DNA of 64,000 bases from Salicibibacter cibi (GCF_016495865.1 NZ_CP054706.1:1488001-1552000); one strand, 5' to 3'; positions 33,399 through 42,228 are shown, counted from the stretch's first letter. The notes: generated by a model from the sequence alone, not told the origin. Translations and numbers: made by a program.

Positions 33399-33521
33399 TT
33401 ACTGTTCACGCGTCCAATCGCGCACACGTTCGTATTGCTTGCGATAGGCCTTTAACAGATGCAGCACTTGCCATGCTTTCCCTTGAATAACGACTTTATC
33501 GGGTGATTTGTATATTTTCAT
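33399..33521 (-). CDS. mciZ: MciZ, peptide inhibitor of FtsZ ring formation
   Basis: 40 residues on the minus strand (33521 to 33399) behind AGGGAGTG. Compared with B. subtilis MciZ (also 40 residues, from memory), the P-x-x-VV-x-x-GKAW core, the basic helix with K-x-Y, and V-(R/K)-DW near the end are shared at the same positions. MciZ is made in the mother cell during sporulation and caps FtsZ filaments to block further division. The position beside nudF and spoIIM also agrees with B. subtilis. It is too short for the usual ORF cut-off. Confidence 0.88.
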   Translation of the reverse strand: MKIYKSPDKVVIQGKAWQVLHLLKAYRKQYERVRDWTREQ

Positions 33522-33601
33522 GGAAGCACTCACTCCCTATTCACTTCGTGTGATATTGTTCTATGTTTACAACCCCATATTTATACATAGGAGGTAAATC
33601 A

Positions 33602-34132
33602 ATGTCCGTGCACGACGAACCAACCCTAAATAAAGAAACCATCTATGAAGGAAAAATCATTGATGTGGAGCTGCATGAAGTGAAGCTTCCCAATGGTAAG
33701 ACAAGTATGCGCGAATTGGTAAAGCATCCCGGAGCGGTAGCCGTTATCGGCATCACCGACGAGGAGAAGATACCACTTGTCCGCCAGTTTCGGAAAGCAA
33801 CGGAAGAAATGTTGTTGGAAATCCCTGCCGGCAAAAGGGAAAAAGGCGAAGAACCAAAAACAACTGCCGAGCGGGAATTGCAAGAAGAGACGGGATATAA
33901 AGCCGCCCATATGCATGAGATCGCTCAATTCTACACATCTCCGGGCTTCGCTGATGAACTGGTCAGTGTCTATCTGGCGGTTGGTTTACAAGCGGGTATG
34001 CCGCGAACGGAAGCGGATGAATTTTTGAGTGTGGAAGAATGGACGTTAAACGATGCTGGTGCCGCTTTACGGGAAGGGAGATTGCGCGATGCGAAAACAG
34101 CTTTCGCGATCCAGGCACTGCTGCTTCGTTAG
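33602..34132 (+). CDS. nudF: ADP-ribose pyrophosphatase (Nudix)
   Basis: 176 residues from ATG 33602 behind TAGGAGGTAA; the frame's earlier start at 33563 has no site. The Nudix box GKREKGEEPKTTAERELQEE-TGY (residues about 80-102; G..E.....RE..EE.G) is complete. Upstream VELHEVKLPNGKTSMRELVKHPGAVAV is typical of the ADP-ribose branch. It hydrolyses ADP-ribose to AMP and ribose 5-phosphate. It is divergent from mciZ. Confidence 0.95.
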   Translation: MSVHDEPTLNKETIYEGKIIDVELHEVKLPNGKTSMRELVKHPGAVAVIGITDEEKIPLVRQFRKATEEMLLEIPAGKREKGEEPKTTAERELQEETGYKAAHMHEIAQFYTSPGFADELVSVYLAVGLQAGMPRTEADEFLSVEEWTLNDAGAALREGRLRDAKTAFAIQALLLR

Positions 34133-34245
34133 AAAAACTTGGCCGTCTCTATCATTAAGCGCGGGAAAAAATCTAGCTCCAAACATATCGAACGTTCTTC
34201 TCTCATAGGTTGGATTAACGGGACAAGCGTGAGGGAGGAATTGTC

Positions 34246-34899
34246 GTGGAAGTTAAGCCGTTCATCGAGCGTCAAATCAGTTTACACGTTCAAGAACATC
34301 GTTCTTTATATATTTTCTCATCGGTGCTCTTATTTACCGGCATTATTTTTGGTGCGATTGTCGTCAACAGCCTGAGCTTTTCGCAAAAACAAGATTTGTT
34401 CGTCTATCTGCAGCAATTTTTCGGACAAGTCAGCCAAGGACAGTTTTCAAGCGGAAGTGCTTTGTTGTGGCAAAACTTTAGCTTTTACGCCAAGTATTTG
34501 GGACTTATGTTTATTCTCGGGCTATCCGTTATTGGTTCACCGTTGATTTTATTGTTGCTTTTTCTGAAAGGACTCACGATCGGATTTACTGTCGGTTTTC
34601 TTGTGTATCAATTGGGCGTTTCCGGATTTTCATTATCCCTGGTGTCCGTTCTTCCGCAAAATTTGCTTATCGTGCCGGTCATGATTATCGTTTGCGTTTT
34701 ATCCGTTTCCTTTTCACTGCGCTTGATTCGCCAACAGTTCGTAAAAGTCGCTCACCCGGAACCGATTTTCCCCGTTTTCATCCGTATTTGTTTATTGATG
34801 CTTCTCTTGCTTGGTGTTGCTTTCATCGCTTCCCTTATCGAAGCGTTCGTGTCCCCAATGTTGCTGGAGTTGGTCGCCGAGTGGCATATGAGCAGATAG
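34246..34899 (+). CDS. spoIIM: Stage II sporulation protein M
   Basis: 217 residues from GTG 34246 behind GAGGGAGG. An integral membrane protein with hydrophobic segments at about residues 22-42, 80-125, 130-160 and 180-205, and the family stretch SGSALLWQNFSFYAKYLGLMFILGLSVIGSPL. With SpoIID and SpoIIP it drives septal peptidoglycan dissolution and engulfment. The order nudF-spoIIM-fur matches B. subtilis except that no yqkK-like gene is seen between nudF and spoIIM. Confidence 0.94.
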   Translation: MEVKPFIERQISLHVQEHRSLYIFSSVLLFTGIIFGAIVVNSLSFSQKQDLFVYLQQFFGQVSQGQFSSGSALLWQNFSFYAKYLGLMFILGLSVIGSPLILLLLFLKGLTIGFTVGFLVYQLGVSGFSLSLVSVLPQNLLIVPVMIIVCVLSVSFSLRLIRQQFVKVAHPEPIFPVFIRICLLMLLLLGVAFIASLIEAFVSPMLLELVAEWHMSR

Positions 34900-34904
34900 C
34901 TTCA

Positions 34905-34919
34905 TTATAATCATTATTA
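34905..34919 (+). promoter_or_regulatory. PerR-type box upstream of fur
   Basis: TTATAATCATTATTA matches the PerR consensus TTATAATNATTATAA at all but one position. PerR control of fur is known in B. subtilis. It lies 25 bases upstream of the fur -35 box. Confidence 0.7.
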
Positions 34920-34927
34920 TTTACGAA

Positions 34928-34942
34928 TGATAATGATTATTG
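34928..34942 (+). promoter_or_regulatory. Fur-type 7-1-7 box upstream of fur
   Basis: TGATAATGATTATTG matches TGATAATNATTATCA at 13 of 15 positions and ends next to the -35 box. The PerR-like box is its near mirror image, so the pair also forms an inverted repeat (ATAATCATTAT / ATAATGATTAT). Confidence 0.65.
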
Positions 34943-34943
34943 A

Positions 34944-34972
34944 TTGACACCATCCAGAGACAATTCTATAAT
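34944..34972 (+). promoter_or_regulatory. Consensus sigma-A promoter of fur
   Basis: TTGACA (34944-34949), 17-base spacer, TATAAT (34967-34972), 33 bases before the fur start. Confidence 0.9.
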
Positions 34973-35004
34973 AAGGATACGCCTCAAAAGGGAGGATGAA
35001 ACGG

Positions 35005-35487
35005 ATGAAAGCGCGTATGGACCAAATTAAAAACGAGTTGCATACCAAAAGCTACAAATTGACACCGCAGCGGGAAGCTACCGTAGAAGTGTTACTTGAG
35101 AATGAAAAAGATCATTTAAGCGCGGAAGATGTATACTTATTGGTAAAAGAAAAAGCACCGGAGATCGGCCTTGCAACGGTATATCGCACGTTGGAGCTGC
35201 TAAATGAGCTGGAAATCGTTGATAAAATTAATTTCGGTGACGGCGTCTCTCGTTATGACTTGCGAAAAGAAGGAGCGAACCATTCTCATCACCACCTCGT
35301 CTGTATTCAATGTGGTTCCGTTTCGGAAATTGAGGAGGATCTGCTCGGGGATGTTGAGCGGATCGTGGAAGAAGAATGGATTTTTAAAATAAAAGATCAC
35401 CGCCTGACTTTCCATGGCATCTGTTCCGGTTGCCAGGCAGCGCAGGGAAAAGGTGCGGAATCCTCTTCCTTAAAAGCTGTGTATTAA
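35005..35487 (+). CDS. fur: Ferric uptake regulator
   Basis: 160 residues from ATG 35005, nine bases after AAAAGGGAGG (ATG 34996 touches that site). The winged-helix domain has YKLTPQREATVEVLLENEKDHLSAEDVYLLV and PEIGLATVYRTLELLNELEIVDKI. The metal sites are visible in HSHHHLVCIQCG and DHRLTFHGICSGCQ (two CxxC pairs for structural Zn). It represses iron-uptake genes. PerR and Fur-like boxes precede it. Confidence 0.95.
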   Translation: MKARMDQIKNELHTKSYKLTPQREATVEVLLENEKDHLSAEDVYLLVKEKAPEIGLATVYRTLELLNELEIVDKINFGDGVSRYDLRKEGANHSHHHLVCIQCGSVSEIEEDLLGDVERIVEEEWIFKIKDHRLTFHGICSGCQAAQGKGAESSSLKAVY

Positions 35488-35610
35488 TCTCTTTCAGTGT
35501 TTTGCTGGAAGGGATTTTTTCATTCGTTAAATGATTGAAAACGAGCATGTATAACGAACGGACTTGTGGGCATATCCTGGTAGTGATTTTTAATATCGGG
35601 AGGGATATGT

Positions 35611-35838
35611 GTGCAACTAGGGGTGAGAGCCATTTGGAATGGTTTCAAAATACTGATTGTTTTTGCAGGATGCACGGCGATGTTTTACTATGGTATTCTA
35701 TTTGTAGTCGATGAATATCAAGGAGATGAAAGATTTGAAGAACCGGAGGGAAATGCGATTAAAGTGTTTGACCAAGATTCGGGAGAGGACTTTTCTTTTC
35801 GGGAACGGCTTATGTATCTGTGGATCCGCGGGGAGTAA
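35611..35838 (+). CDS. yqzK: DUF4227 family membrane protein (YqzK-like)
   Basis: 75 residues from GTG 35611 (GGGAGGG ahead). One N-terminal membrane helix (about residues 12-33) and a conserved tail (YQGDERFEEPEGNAIKVF...FRERLMYLWIRGE) match the small protein found between fur and xerD in Bacillus. The function is unknown. The next gene starts 6 bases after its stop. Confidence 0.88.
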   Translation: MQLGVRAIWNGFKILIVFAGCTAMFYYGILFVVDEYQGDERFEEPEGNAIKVFDQDSGEDFSFRERLMYLWIRGE

Positions 35839-35844
35839 TCGCCG

Positions 35845-36747
35845 GTGAAAACGCTGACGGTACATATTGATGATTTTTTGCACTACGGGCTCGTGGAAAG
35901 AGGTTTTTCGAACAATACATTAGAATCCTATCAACGGGATTTGTATGCGTACACGAACCATCTGGCTACGAGTGAAAAAATCGAACAGTGGAATGACGTA
36001 GAGCGCCATCATATTTTGGATTATTTATATTCCTTAAAAGCGGAAAGCAGATCACTTGCTTCACTCGCTCGGATGACATCGGCGATACGCATGTTTCATC
36101 AGTTTTTGCTTCGGGAAAAAATCAGTGGCCACGACCCTGCCGATCTGATTGAAACACCTAAATCCGGACGAAAGCTTCCTGTTGTATTATCAATTGCCGA
36201 AGTTGAGGCATTGCTTGCAGTGGCCACCCAAGGAAACGATTCCTACAGCCTAAGAGATACGGCGATGTTTGAACTGATGTACGGCACGGGTTTGCGTGTA
36301 TCGGAAATGTGTGCGCTGACGCTCGATGATACCCATCTGGAAATGGGTTTCGTCCGTTGTATCGGAAAAGGAAACAAGGAACGCATCATCCCCCTTGGTT
36401 CGAAAGCGATTGACGCGTTGAAAGTTTATCGGGCTAAAGCTCGTCCAGCGTTTATGAAAAAACAATCCCATGATATTCTTTTTGTTAATCGGTTAGGCAA
36501 ACAGCTGAGCCGACAAGGTTTTTGGAAAGTGTTAAAAAAGCATACGGAAAGCGCGGGGATTAAAAAAGCCGTTACTCCTCATACATTAAGGCACTCGTTT
36601 GCGACGCACCTCGTGGAAAACGGAGCGGATCTTCGCGTCGTTCAGGAACTCCTCGGGCATGCCGACATAACGACGACGCAAATTTACACGCATATTTCCA
36701 GGCATCATCTTAAACACATTTATCAAACCTATCACCCGCGGGCATAA
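35845..36747 (+). CDS. xerD: Tyrosine recombinase XerD
   Basis: 300 residues from GTG 35845. The SAM-like N-terminal domain (residues 1-95) is followed by the catalytic domain with Arg in YGTGLRVSEMCAL, Lys in IGKGNKERIIPL, His/Arg in TPHTLRHSFATHLVENGADLR, His in LLGHADITTTQIYTHI and the nucleophilic Tyr in that last stretch. With a partner (XerC/CodV) it resolves chromosome dimers at dif. Its place after fur-yqzK and before deoB matches B. subtilis ripX/xerD. Confidence 0.96.
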   Translation: MKTLTVHIDDFLHYGLVERGFSNNTLESYQRDLYAYTNHLATSEKIEQWNDVERHHILDYLYSLKAESRSLASLARMTSAIRMFHQFLLREKISGHDPADLIETPKSGRKLPVVLSIAEVEALLAVATQGNDSYSLRDTAMFELMYGTGLRVSEMCALTLDDTHLEMGFVRCIGKGNKERIIPLGSKAIDALKVYRAKARPAFMKKQSHDILFVNRLGKQLSRQGFWKVLKKHTESAGIKKAVTPHTLRHSFATHLVENGADLRVVQELLGHADITTTQIYTHISRHHLKHIYQTYHPRA

Positions 36748-36784
36748 AATTACGGAAGTCAGAATCTAGCGTATAGAAATCATA

Positions 36785-36812
36785 GCCAGAGGATTTTGGT
36801 GAAGAGTCTAAA
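36785..36812 (-). repeat. Solo end of the MITE-like element
   Basis: GATTTTGGTGAAGAGTC is the complement of the GGCTCTTCACCAAAATC end with one change. No second end is nearby. A degenerate CCGGCATCCGGCATCTGA stretch follows at about 36832. Confidence 0.5.
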
Positions 36813-36874
36813 CTTTTTATCCGAATTCCGGCATCCGGCATCTGATCTTTGGAATAACAGAAAGGTGAATCAAC

Positions 36875-38101
36875 ATGAACCATGCATTTTCTCGTATTTT
36901 TGTCATCGTGATGGATTCCGTCGGAATCGGAGAAGGCGTGGACGCTAAGGAATTTGGCGATGAAGGGGCGGATACGCTCGGGGCAATCGCCCGTTACAAC
37001 AATGGCCTTCACATTCCCAACTTGAACCAACTGGGTATTGGTCATGTAAAGCAGGCACCGGGCATTCACAAAACCGAAGAGCCCCTTGCTTTTTATGGAA
37101 AAATGAATGAAAGGTCCAGGAGCAAAGACACAATGACCGGCCATTGGGAAATGATGGGGCTGTATGTCGGGGCTCCTTTTCGCACGTTTCCGAACGGGTT
37201 CCCGAATGATTTAATCACAAAACTCGCAGACGCGACCGGGCGTCCGGTTATTGGGAATAAAGTTGCTTCCGGCACGGCTATTATTAAAGAACTCGGGGAA
37301 GAACAGATCGAAAAAGGCGCGATCATTGTCTACACTTCCGCGGACTCGGTCCTGCAAATCGCGGCCCATGAAGAAGTCGTGCCATTGGAAGAATTGTACC
37401 GCATTTGTGAAAGAGCAAGGGAACTGACCTATGAGGATCCCTACATGCTGGGCAGGGTCATTGCTCGCCCGTTTATAGGCGCCCCCGGAATGTTTCAACG
37501 GACAACCAATCGCCATGACTACGCGTTAAAACCATTTGCGCCCACGGTCATGAATGCATTGGCTGACGCCGGTTTTACTTCGGAGGCGATCGGAAAAATT
37601 GATGATATCTTTGATGGCGAAGGAGTGACCCAATCGGTTCGGACGGATTCGAACATGGATGGCATGGACAAACTTATGCAATCGATTGGGCGCCCGTTCG
37701 AAGGATTGTCTTTCCTTAATCTGGTTGATTTTGACTCCCAATTTGGACATCGTCGCGACCCTGTTGGCTATAAAGACGCGATTGAAGCATTCGACGCCCG
37801 TTTGCCGGAAGTATTGGAAACGCTCGGTGAAAAGGATTTACTTATGATTACGGCTGACCACGGGAACGATCCCACCTATCCCGGAACCGACCATACCCGG
37901 GAGCAAGTGCCGTTGCTTGTGTACACGAAAGCCAATCAACCGGGAAAACCGCTTGGAACGAGGGATACATTTGCGGATGTGGGAGCGACCATTGCGGATA
38001 ATTTTCAGGTGAACATGCCTGAGCATGGTTCAAGTTTCTTGCAGCGCTTGACGGAGAGGAGCGATAGCGATAATGAACGAAACAGTGAAAAACGCCGTTG
38101 A
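36875..38101 (+). CDS. deoB: Phosphopentomutase
   Basis: 408 residues from ATG 36875 behind GAAAGGTGA. It belongs to the alkaline-phosphatase superfamily: metal ligands in VMDSVGIGE (N-terminus), the phosphorylated Thr in [13 protein letters not shown], and metal ligands DSQFGHRRD and [11 protein letters not shown]. It interconverts ribose 1- and 5-phosphate (and the deoxy forms), which fits the two nucleoside phosphorylases downstream. The C-terminus overlaps the next gene by 29 bases, so its last residues are somewhat longer than usual. Confidence 0.96.
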   Translation: MNHAFSRIFVIVMDSVGIGEGVDAKEFGDEGADTLGAIARYNNGLHIPNLNQLGIGHVKQAPGIHKTEEPLAFYGKMNERSRSKDTMTGHWEMMGLYVGAPFRTFPNGFPNDLITKLADATGRPVIGNKVASGTAIIKELGEEQIEKGAIIVYTSADSVLQIAAHEEVVPLEELYRICERARELTYEDPYMLGRVIARPFIGAPGMFQRTTNRHDYALKPFAPTVMNALADAGFTSEAIGKIDDIFDGEGVTQSVRTDSNMDGMDKLMQSIGRPFEGLSFLNLVDFDSQFGHRRDPVGYKDAIEAFDARLPEVLETLGEKDLLMITADHGNDPTYPGTDHTREQVPLLVYTKANQPGKPLGTRDTFADVGATIADNFQVNMPEHGSSFLQRLTERSDSDNERNSEKRR

Positions 38102-38900
38102 TTTGATCAAACAGAAAACGGCGGTGAATCCCCAAATAGCCGTTACACTTGGTTCCGGGCTAGGTGGGCTTGCCGATGATATTGAAGACAAAACCGTTAT
38201 TCGGTATGAAGACATCCCCGGTTTTCCGACATCGACGGTTAGCGGGCACGCCGGAGAATTTGTGATCGGCCATTTGAAAGGTGTTCCGGTCATCGCCATG
38301 AAAGGCCGTTTCCATTATTATGAAGGCTATCCGATGCAAAAAGTTGTTTTGCCGACCCGCGTGATCAGCGCGCTTGGTGTGAAGACACTGATCGTGAGCA
38401 ACGCTGCCGGAGGGGTGAACACTTCTTATTCGCCCGGCGATTTGATGGTAATCAAGGATCACATCAATCAAATGGGCGATCATCCGCTGATCGGTCCGAA
38501 CGATGAGAAGATTGGTCCTCGCTTTCCGGATATGTCGACCGCCTACGACGAAGGATTGATGGAAGTGGCACACGTGGAAGCAAAAGCGATGGATTTGCAA
38601 TTGCAACATGGCGTTTACGCGGCAACGACCGGCCCAACATATGAAACCCCTGCGGAAGTGCGGATGTTTCGAACGCTCGGTGCCGATGCCGTCGGAATGT
38701 CCACCGTACCGGAAGTGATTGCTGCAAGACACGCAGGCGTACAAGTGCTTGGTATCTCTTGCATTGCTAATGCCGCTGCCGGAATTCTGGATCAACCGTT
38801 AAGCCATGAAGAAGTAATTGAGACGACGGAACGCGTCAAAATCGACTTCACGGAACTTATCACACGTGTCATTTTACGAATCGGAAACGGAGGAAAATAA
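38073..38900 (+). CDS. punA: Purine nucleoside phosphorylase (guanosine/inosine type)
   Basis: 275 residues from ATG 38073, overlapping deoB. Trimeric PNP family: [11 protein letters not shown] (phosphate loop), [18 protein letters not shown], and base-binding GPTYETPAE and [13 protein letters not shown]. The base-recognition Glu (in YETPAE) and Asn (in CIANAAAG) are both present, as in enzymes specific for 6-oxopurines. It cleaves inosine and guanosine to base and ribose 1-phosphate, which deoB then handles. Confidence 0.95.
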   Translation: MNETVKNAVDLIKQKTAVNPQIAVTLGSGLGGLADDIEDKTVIRYEDIPGFPTSTVSGHAGEFVIGHLKGVPVIAMKGRFHYYEGYPMQKVVLPTRVISALGVKTLIVSNAAGGVNTSYSPGDLMVIKDHINQMGDHPLIGPNDEKIGPRFPDMSTAYDEGLMEVAHVEAKAMDLQLQHGVYAATTGPTYETPAEVRMFRTLGADAVGMSTVPEVIAARHAGVQVLGISCIANAAAGILDQPLSHEEVIETTERVKIDFTELITRVILRIGNGGK

Positions 38901-38902
38901 TC

Positions 38903-39730
38903 TTGACGACGATGCGGAGACAAATTGAGGAAGCAACGGACGCGATTAAACAACAGTTAAGTGGCGGAAATGCCGATATTGGCTTGATTCTCGGTTCAGG
39001 TTTAGGCGACCTTGCTGATGAGGTGGAGAGTGCGGTGCGGATCGATTATGAAGATATCCCCGGCTTTCCTACTTCGACGGTTGAAGGGCATACCGGCCGA
39101 CTCATCCTCGGCGAACTCGAAGGGAAGAACGTCGTCGCCATGCAGGGGCGCTTTCATTACTATGAAGGATACAGTGCGCAAGAAGTAACCTTCCCGGTAC
39201 GTGTGATGCAAGCGCTCGGTGTACATACGCTAATTGTAACCAATGCATGTGGCGGTATGAATCGCAACTACCGCCCCGGGGATTTTATGCTGATTACCGA
39301 TCATCTTAATATGACCGGAACGAACCCACTTATCGGTCCGAATGATGAGGAACTGGGCACCCGATTTCCGGATATGAGCCAGGCATACTCCCCATCATTG
39401 ATGGCTTTGGCGAAAGAAATCGCGGAAGAAGAATCGTTTACGGTGCACGAAGGAGTATATGCAGGCATTTCCGGTCCCAGTTTTATGACAACGGCCGAAC
39501 TGGCGATGCTTCGGAAACTGGGAGGAGATGTCGTGGGGATGTCCACCGTTCCCGAGGTCATCGTAGCCCGCCATGCCGAAATTGAAGTGCTCGGCATTTC
39601 CTGTGTCACGGATATGGCTGTAGCTGATGATCACGGCGGTGTCAGCCATGAAGAAGTCATGGAAACGGCAGCAAAAACGAAACCGACATTCGTTAAGTAT
39701 GTGAGGCGCATATTAAAGGATATGAATTAG
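38903..39730 (+). CDS. Second purine nucleoside phosphorylase, divergent base-binding site
   Basis: 275 residues from TTG 38903 (GGAGG eight bases before), two bases after the punA stop. It is clearly a paralogue of punA, with the same phosphate loop (LGSGLGDLADE), GRFHYYEGY and [13 protein letters not shown]. The base-binding Glu of GPxxE-T is Met here (GPSFMTTAE) and the Asn equivalent is Asp (CVTDMAVAD). In methylthioadenosine phosphorylases this Asn is also Asp, and the change favours 6-aminopurines. A shifted specificity, towards adenosine or similar, is inferred. Confidence 0.9.
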   Translation: MTTMRRQIEEATDAIKQQLSGGNADIGLILGSGLGDLADEVESAVRIDYEDIPGFPTSTVEGHTGRLILGELEGKNVVAMQGRFHYYEGYSAQEVTFPVRVMQALGVHTLIVTNACGGMNRNYRPGDFMLITDHLNMTGTNPLIGPNDEELGTRFPDMSQAYSPSLMALAKEIAEEESFTVHEGVYAGISGPSFMTTAELAMLRKLGGDVVGMSTVPEVIVARHAEIEVLGISCVTDMAVADDHGGVSHEEVMETAAKTKPTFVKYVRRILKDMN

Positions 39731-39743
39731 CGGACCCTGAGTT

Positions 39744-39779
39744 AGCTCAAAACGAAGACGGTTTTGGGCTTTCTTTTTT
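39744..39779 (+). terminator. Terminator after the phosphorylase genes
   Basis: AGCTCAAAAC / GTTTTGGGCT with one G-U pair, then TTCTTTTTT. Confidence 0.88.
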
Positions 39780-39871
39780 GTTGTGGGATATTTTCCGGTA
39801 ATCGATGAAATAGATACAAGCTATCATTGATTGATGCGCATGAAACTGGGATTCCAGCAGTGAAGCGATCT

Positions 39872-39925
39872 GTTTCGGGCTCCATGAAGCCCGAAACTAG
39901 AAGAACCAAGTCTTTTCGGTTGCCA
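39872..39925 (+). repeat. Hairpin repeat related to the 52-bp units at 27415
   Basis: A perfect hairpin GTTTCGGGCT / AGCCCGAAAC (39872-39897), then a stretch (AGAAGAACCAAGTCTTTTCG) matching unit 3 of the array after bkdB. Confidence 0.6.
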
Positions 39926-39929
39926 GCGA

Positions 39930-39998
39930 TCTTCTTTTTTCGAGGAGGCTGAACTTGGTGCCCACGGAAAGCGAAGTGTTTTTCCGTAGTGCTGACCC
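39930..39998 (+). mobile_element. Truncated copy of the MITE-like element (copy D)
   Basis: Contains TTTTTTCGAGGAGGCTGA, GCGAAGTGTTTTTCCGTAGT and the right end GTGCTGACCC; the left end is lost. No target duplication is seen. Confidence 0.55.
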
Positions 39999-40122
39999 AA
40001 TCGTTATTGAAAAATTTCTGAAATTATTCACGATTTCTTTTCTCTTACGAAAAGCCTTCGCGCTAGTGTATAAAAAAATGGAAGGAGGGGGATGCTAGAA
40101 GAAAAAACGGAGGAAACAACTG

Positions 40123-41316
40123 ATGTGCAAAAAAGCTATGGCAATTGTGCTATCATCGATTCTTTTATTCATGCCTCAACTGGCTTCTGGGGAAGAAGAA
40201 TCAACAGAGCTGGCGGAGGAAACGGGTGCCGCAATTTTAATTGAAGCCGATACGGGCGAAGTGTTGTATAAAAAGAATGAACATGAAACTTTGCCTCCCG
40301 CATCCATGACGAAAATTATGACGATGCTTTTAATAATGGAAGATATTGCTAACGGCGAGTTGAGTTTTGATGAAATGGTTACGACGAGTGAGAAAGCCGC
40401 TTCCATGGGAGGATCCCAAATCTTTCTGGAAACCGGGGAAGAAATGTCGGTACGCGAGATGCTGAAAGCAATCGCGATCGCTTCCGGCAACGATGCATCT
40501 GTTGCGATGGCCGAGCATATTTCAGGCTCGGAAGAAACGTTTGTTGAACGAATGAACGAAAGAGCGGATGAGCTCGGAATGAAAGACACGACGTTTTATA
40601 ATTCAAACGGGCTCCCGGCCGATGGCCATGAAACGAGCGCCCATGACCTTGCCGTTATGGCTCGTGAACTGCTTCAGCATGAAGAAATCACTTCATTCAC
40701 CGGAGTCTACGATGATTATTTGCGCCAAGGGACAGATGATGAATTTTGGCTCGTGAACACGAATCGATTGCTGAAATTTTTTGATGGGATGGACGGACTG
40801 AAAACCGGGTTTACGAATGAGTCAAAATATGGGTTAACGGCAACGGCAAAACGAGAGGATATGCGTCTTGTAGCTGTTGTGATGGGTGCTGAAACGCCTA
40901 AAACGAGAAATGCAGATGTTAGTGAACTCCTTAATTATGGGTTTGCAAACTATCAGGTTGAACCGATGTTTGATCAAGGTGCAGCGGTGACCTCCGTTCC
41001 CGTTGAAAAAGGCACACAAGACTCCGTCGTCGGGCGCCTCGATCGTAATATTAGTTTGTTGCACGGCAAACAAGATTCTTCTGAGGACGTTACGGAAAAT
41101 ATTGAGCTGGAGACGTTGCAAGCGCCTATCGAAGAAGGAGAAGTCATTGGTAAATTTCAGTTGCAACGCGAAGGGGAAACGCTTGCTGAATCAGCGATTG
41201 TCGCCGGAGAAACGGTAGAAAGCGCTTCTTGGTGGCAGCTGTTTAAACGCTCAACGTTAAGGATCATCGGCGTTGAACCGGATCCTGAGGGTGTGATCCC
41301 TGGTGACGATTCTTGA
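40123..41316 (+). CDS. dacF: Sporulation D-alanyl-D-alanine carboxypeptidase DacF
   Basis: 397 residues from ATG 40123. A signal peptide (MCKKAMAIVLSSILLFMPQLASG) precedes an S11 peptidase domain with PASMTKIM (SxxK), SGNDAS (SxN) and DGLKTGFT (KTG). The C-terminal PBP5-like domain (about residues 280-360) is very acidic and ends in a hydrophobic-amphipathic stretch. DacF trims forespore peptidoglycan stem peptides to control cortex cross-linking. It lies upstream of spoIIAA as in B. subtilis, where both are transcribed together late in sporulation. Confidence 0.94.
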   Translation: MCKKAMAIVLSSILLFMPQLASGEEESTELAEETGAAILIEADTGEVLYKKNEHETLPPASMTKIMTMLLIMEDIANGELSFDEMVTTSEKAASMGGSQIFLETGEEMSVREMLKAIAIASGNDASVAMAEHISGSEETFVERMNERADELGMKDTTFYNSNGLPADGHETSAHDLAVMARELLQHEEITSFTGVYDDYLRQGTDDEFWLVNTNRLLKFFDGMDGLKTGFTNESKYGLTATAKREDMRLVAVVMGAETPKTRNADVSELLNYGFANYQVEPMFDQGAAVTSVPVEKGTQDSVVGRLDRNISLLHGKQDSSEDVTENIELETLQAPIEEGEVIGKFQLQREGETLAESAIVAGETVESASWWQLFKRSTLRIIGVEPDPEGVIPGDDS

Positions 41317-41353
41317 TAATGTCCATGGAAAGATGACTTATTTTGTCAGTATG

Positions 41354-41380
41354 GCAGGATAAACACGACGGAAAGCGAAT
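41354..41380 (+). promoter_or_regulatory. Sigma-H promoter of the spoIIA operon
   Basis: GCAGGATAA, 13-base spacer, CGAAT: matches the sigma-H consensus RWAGGAWWT-N12-14-HGAAT at 12 of 14 positions. It lies 42 bases before spoIIAA, where sigma-H drives the operon in B. subtilis. Confidence 0.75.
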
Positions 41381-41422
41381 GAGGAGTATAGAAAGCTAAT
41401 TGGGAGAATGGAGGAACTAGAG

Positions 41423-41776
41423 ATGAGTTTCAACGTTGAAACCGAACAGAAGAACAGCATCTTATGCGTGCGCTTGTACGGGGAATTGGACCATCATTCG
41501 GCAAGCGCTTTGCGGGCAAAGGTGGATGAGGCCTTGGAAGACCCCAGTCTTGAACACGCGATTTTTAACGCGAAAGGTTTAACGTTTATGGATAGTTCCG
41601 GAATCGGGGTTCTTTTGGGAAGGTATAAAAAAATACAAGCAAGGGGAGGAGAACTCGTCGTTTGCTCGGTTTCTCCTTCCGTGCATCGCATTTTTGAAAT
41701 GTCGGGGTTATATAAAGTCTTGCGACTAACGGATGGGGAAAGCCATGCATTACGGACATTGGGGGAGGCCGTTTAA
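41423..41776 (+). CDS. spoIIAA: Anti-sigma-F factor antagonist SpoIIAA
   Basis: 117 residues from ATG 41423 behind GGAGGAAC; ATG 41408 lies upstream of that site. STAS domain with LYGELDHHSA and the phosphorylated Ser58 in FMDSSGIGVLLGRY. Unphosphorylated SpoIIAA releases sigma-F from SpoIIAB in the forespore. The stop is directly followed by spoIIAB. Confidence 0.96.
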   Translation: MSFNVETEQKNSILCVRLYGELDHHSASALRAKVDEALEDPSLEHAIFNAKGLTFMDSSGIGVLLGRYKKIQARGGELVVCSVSPSVHRIFEMSGLYKVLRLTDGESHALRTLGEAV

Positions 41777-42217
41777 ATGAAAAACGAAATGAACATTCAA
41801 TTTTCAGCACTTAGCCAAAATGAATCATTTGCACGTGTAAGTGTTGGCGCGTTTATTGCTCAACTTGATCCAACGATGGATGAATTGACAGAAATAAAAA
41901 CTGTCGTTTCCGAAGCCGTAACGAATGCCATCCTTCACGGGTACGAAGAAAATCCGGCAGGCACTGTTCATCTTACCGTCGTTTTGGAAGAGGAAACGGT
42001 CGCCATCATCGTTCGTGATGACGGGGGAGGCATTGGTGATATTGAAAAAGCACGTGAACCTTTGTATACATCAAAGCCGGAACTGGAACGGTCGGGGATG
42101 GGATTTACCATCATGGAAAATTTCATGGACGAAGTGAACATCACGTCTTCCGGCGGGACAGGCACAACGGTTTACGCGAAAAAACAACTGTCCAGAAATA
42201 AAGTGTTTTCTCATTAA
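41777..42217 (+). CDS. spoIIAB: Anti-sigma-F factor and kinase SpoIIAB
   Basis: 146 residues from ATG 41777, next to the spoIIAA stop. GHKL ATPase fold: [12 protein letters not shown] (N box), [10 protein letters not shown] (G1) and [16 protein letters not shown] (G2). It binds and holds sigma-F, and phosphorylates SpoIIAA. Length is exactly usual for the family. Confidence 0.96.
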   Translation: MKNEMNIQFSALSQNESFARVSVGAFIAQLDPTMDELTEIKTVVSEAVTNAILHGYEENPAGTVHLTVVLEEETVAIIVRDDGGGIGDIEKAREPLYTSKPELERSGMGFTIMENFMDEVNITSSGGTGTTVYAKKQLSRNKVFSH

Positions 42218-42228
42218 GGGGCGGTGTT

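Noticed and set aside
34139..34375. 78-codon frame between nudF and spoIIM, considered as yqkK
   Set aside because: It overlaps spoIIM by 130 bases in another frame, starts without a ribosome site and does not resemble a real protein.
35845..36747. Integrase of a mobile island
   Set aside because: Sequence and context (fur-yqzK before, deoB after) fit chromosomal XerD; no att sites or phage genes nearby.
41408..41422. ATG 41408 as the spoIIAA start
   Set aside because: It lies upstream of the GGAGGAAC ribosome site, and the family start matches ATG 41423.
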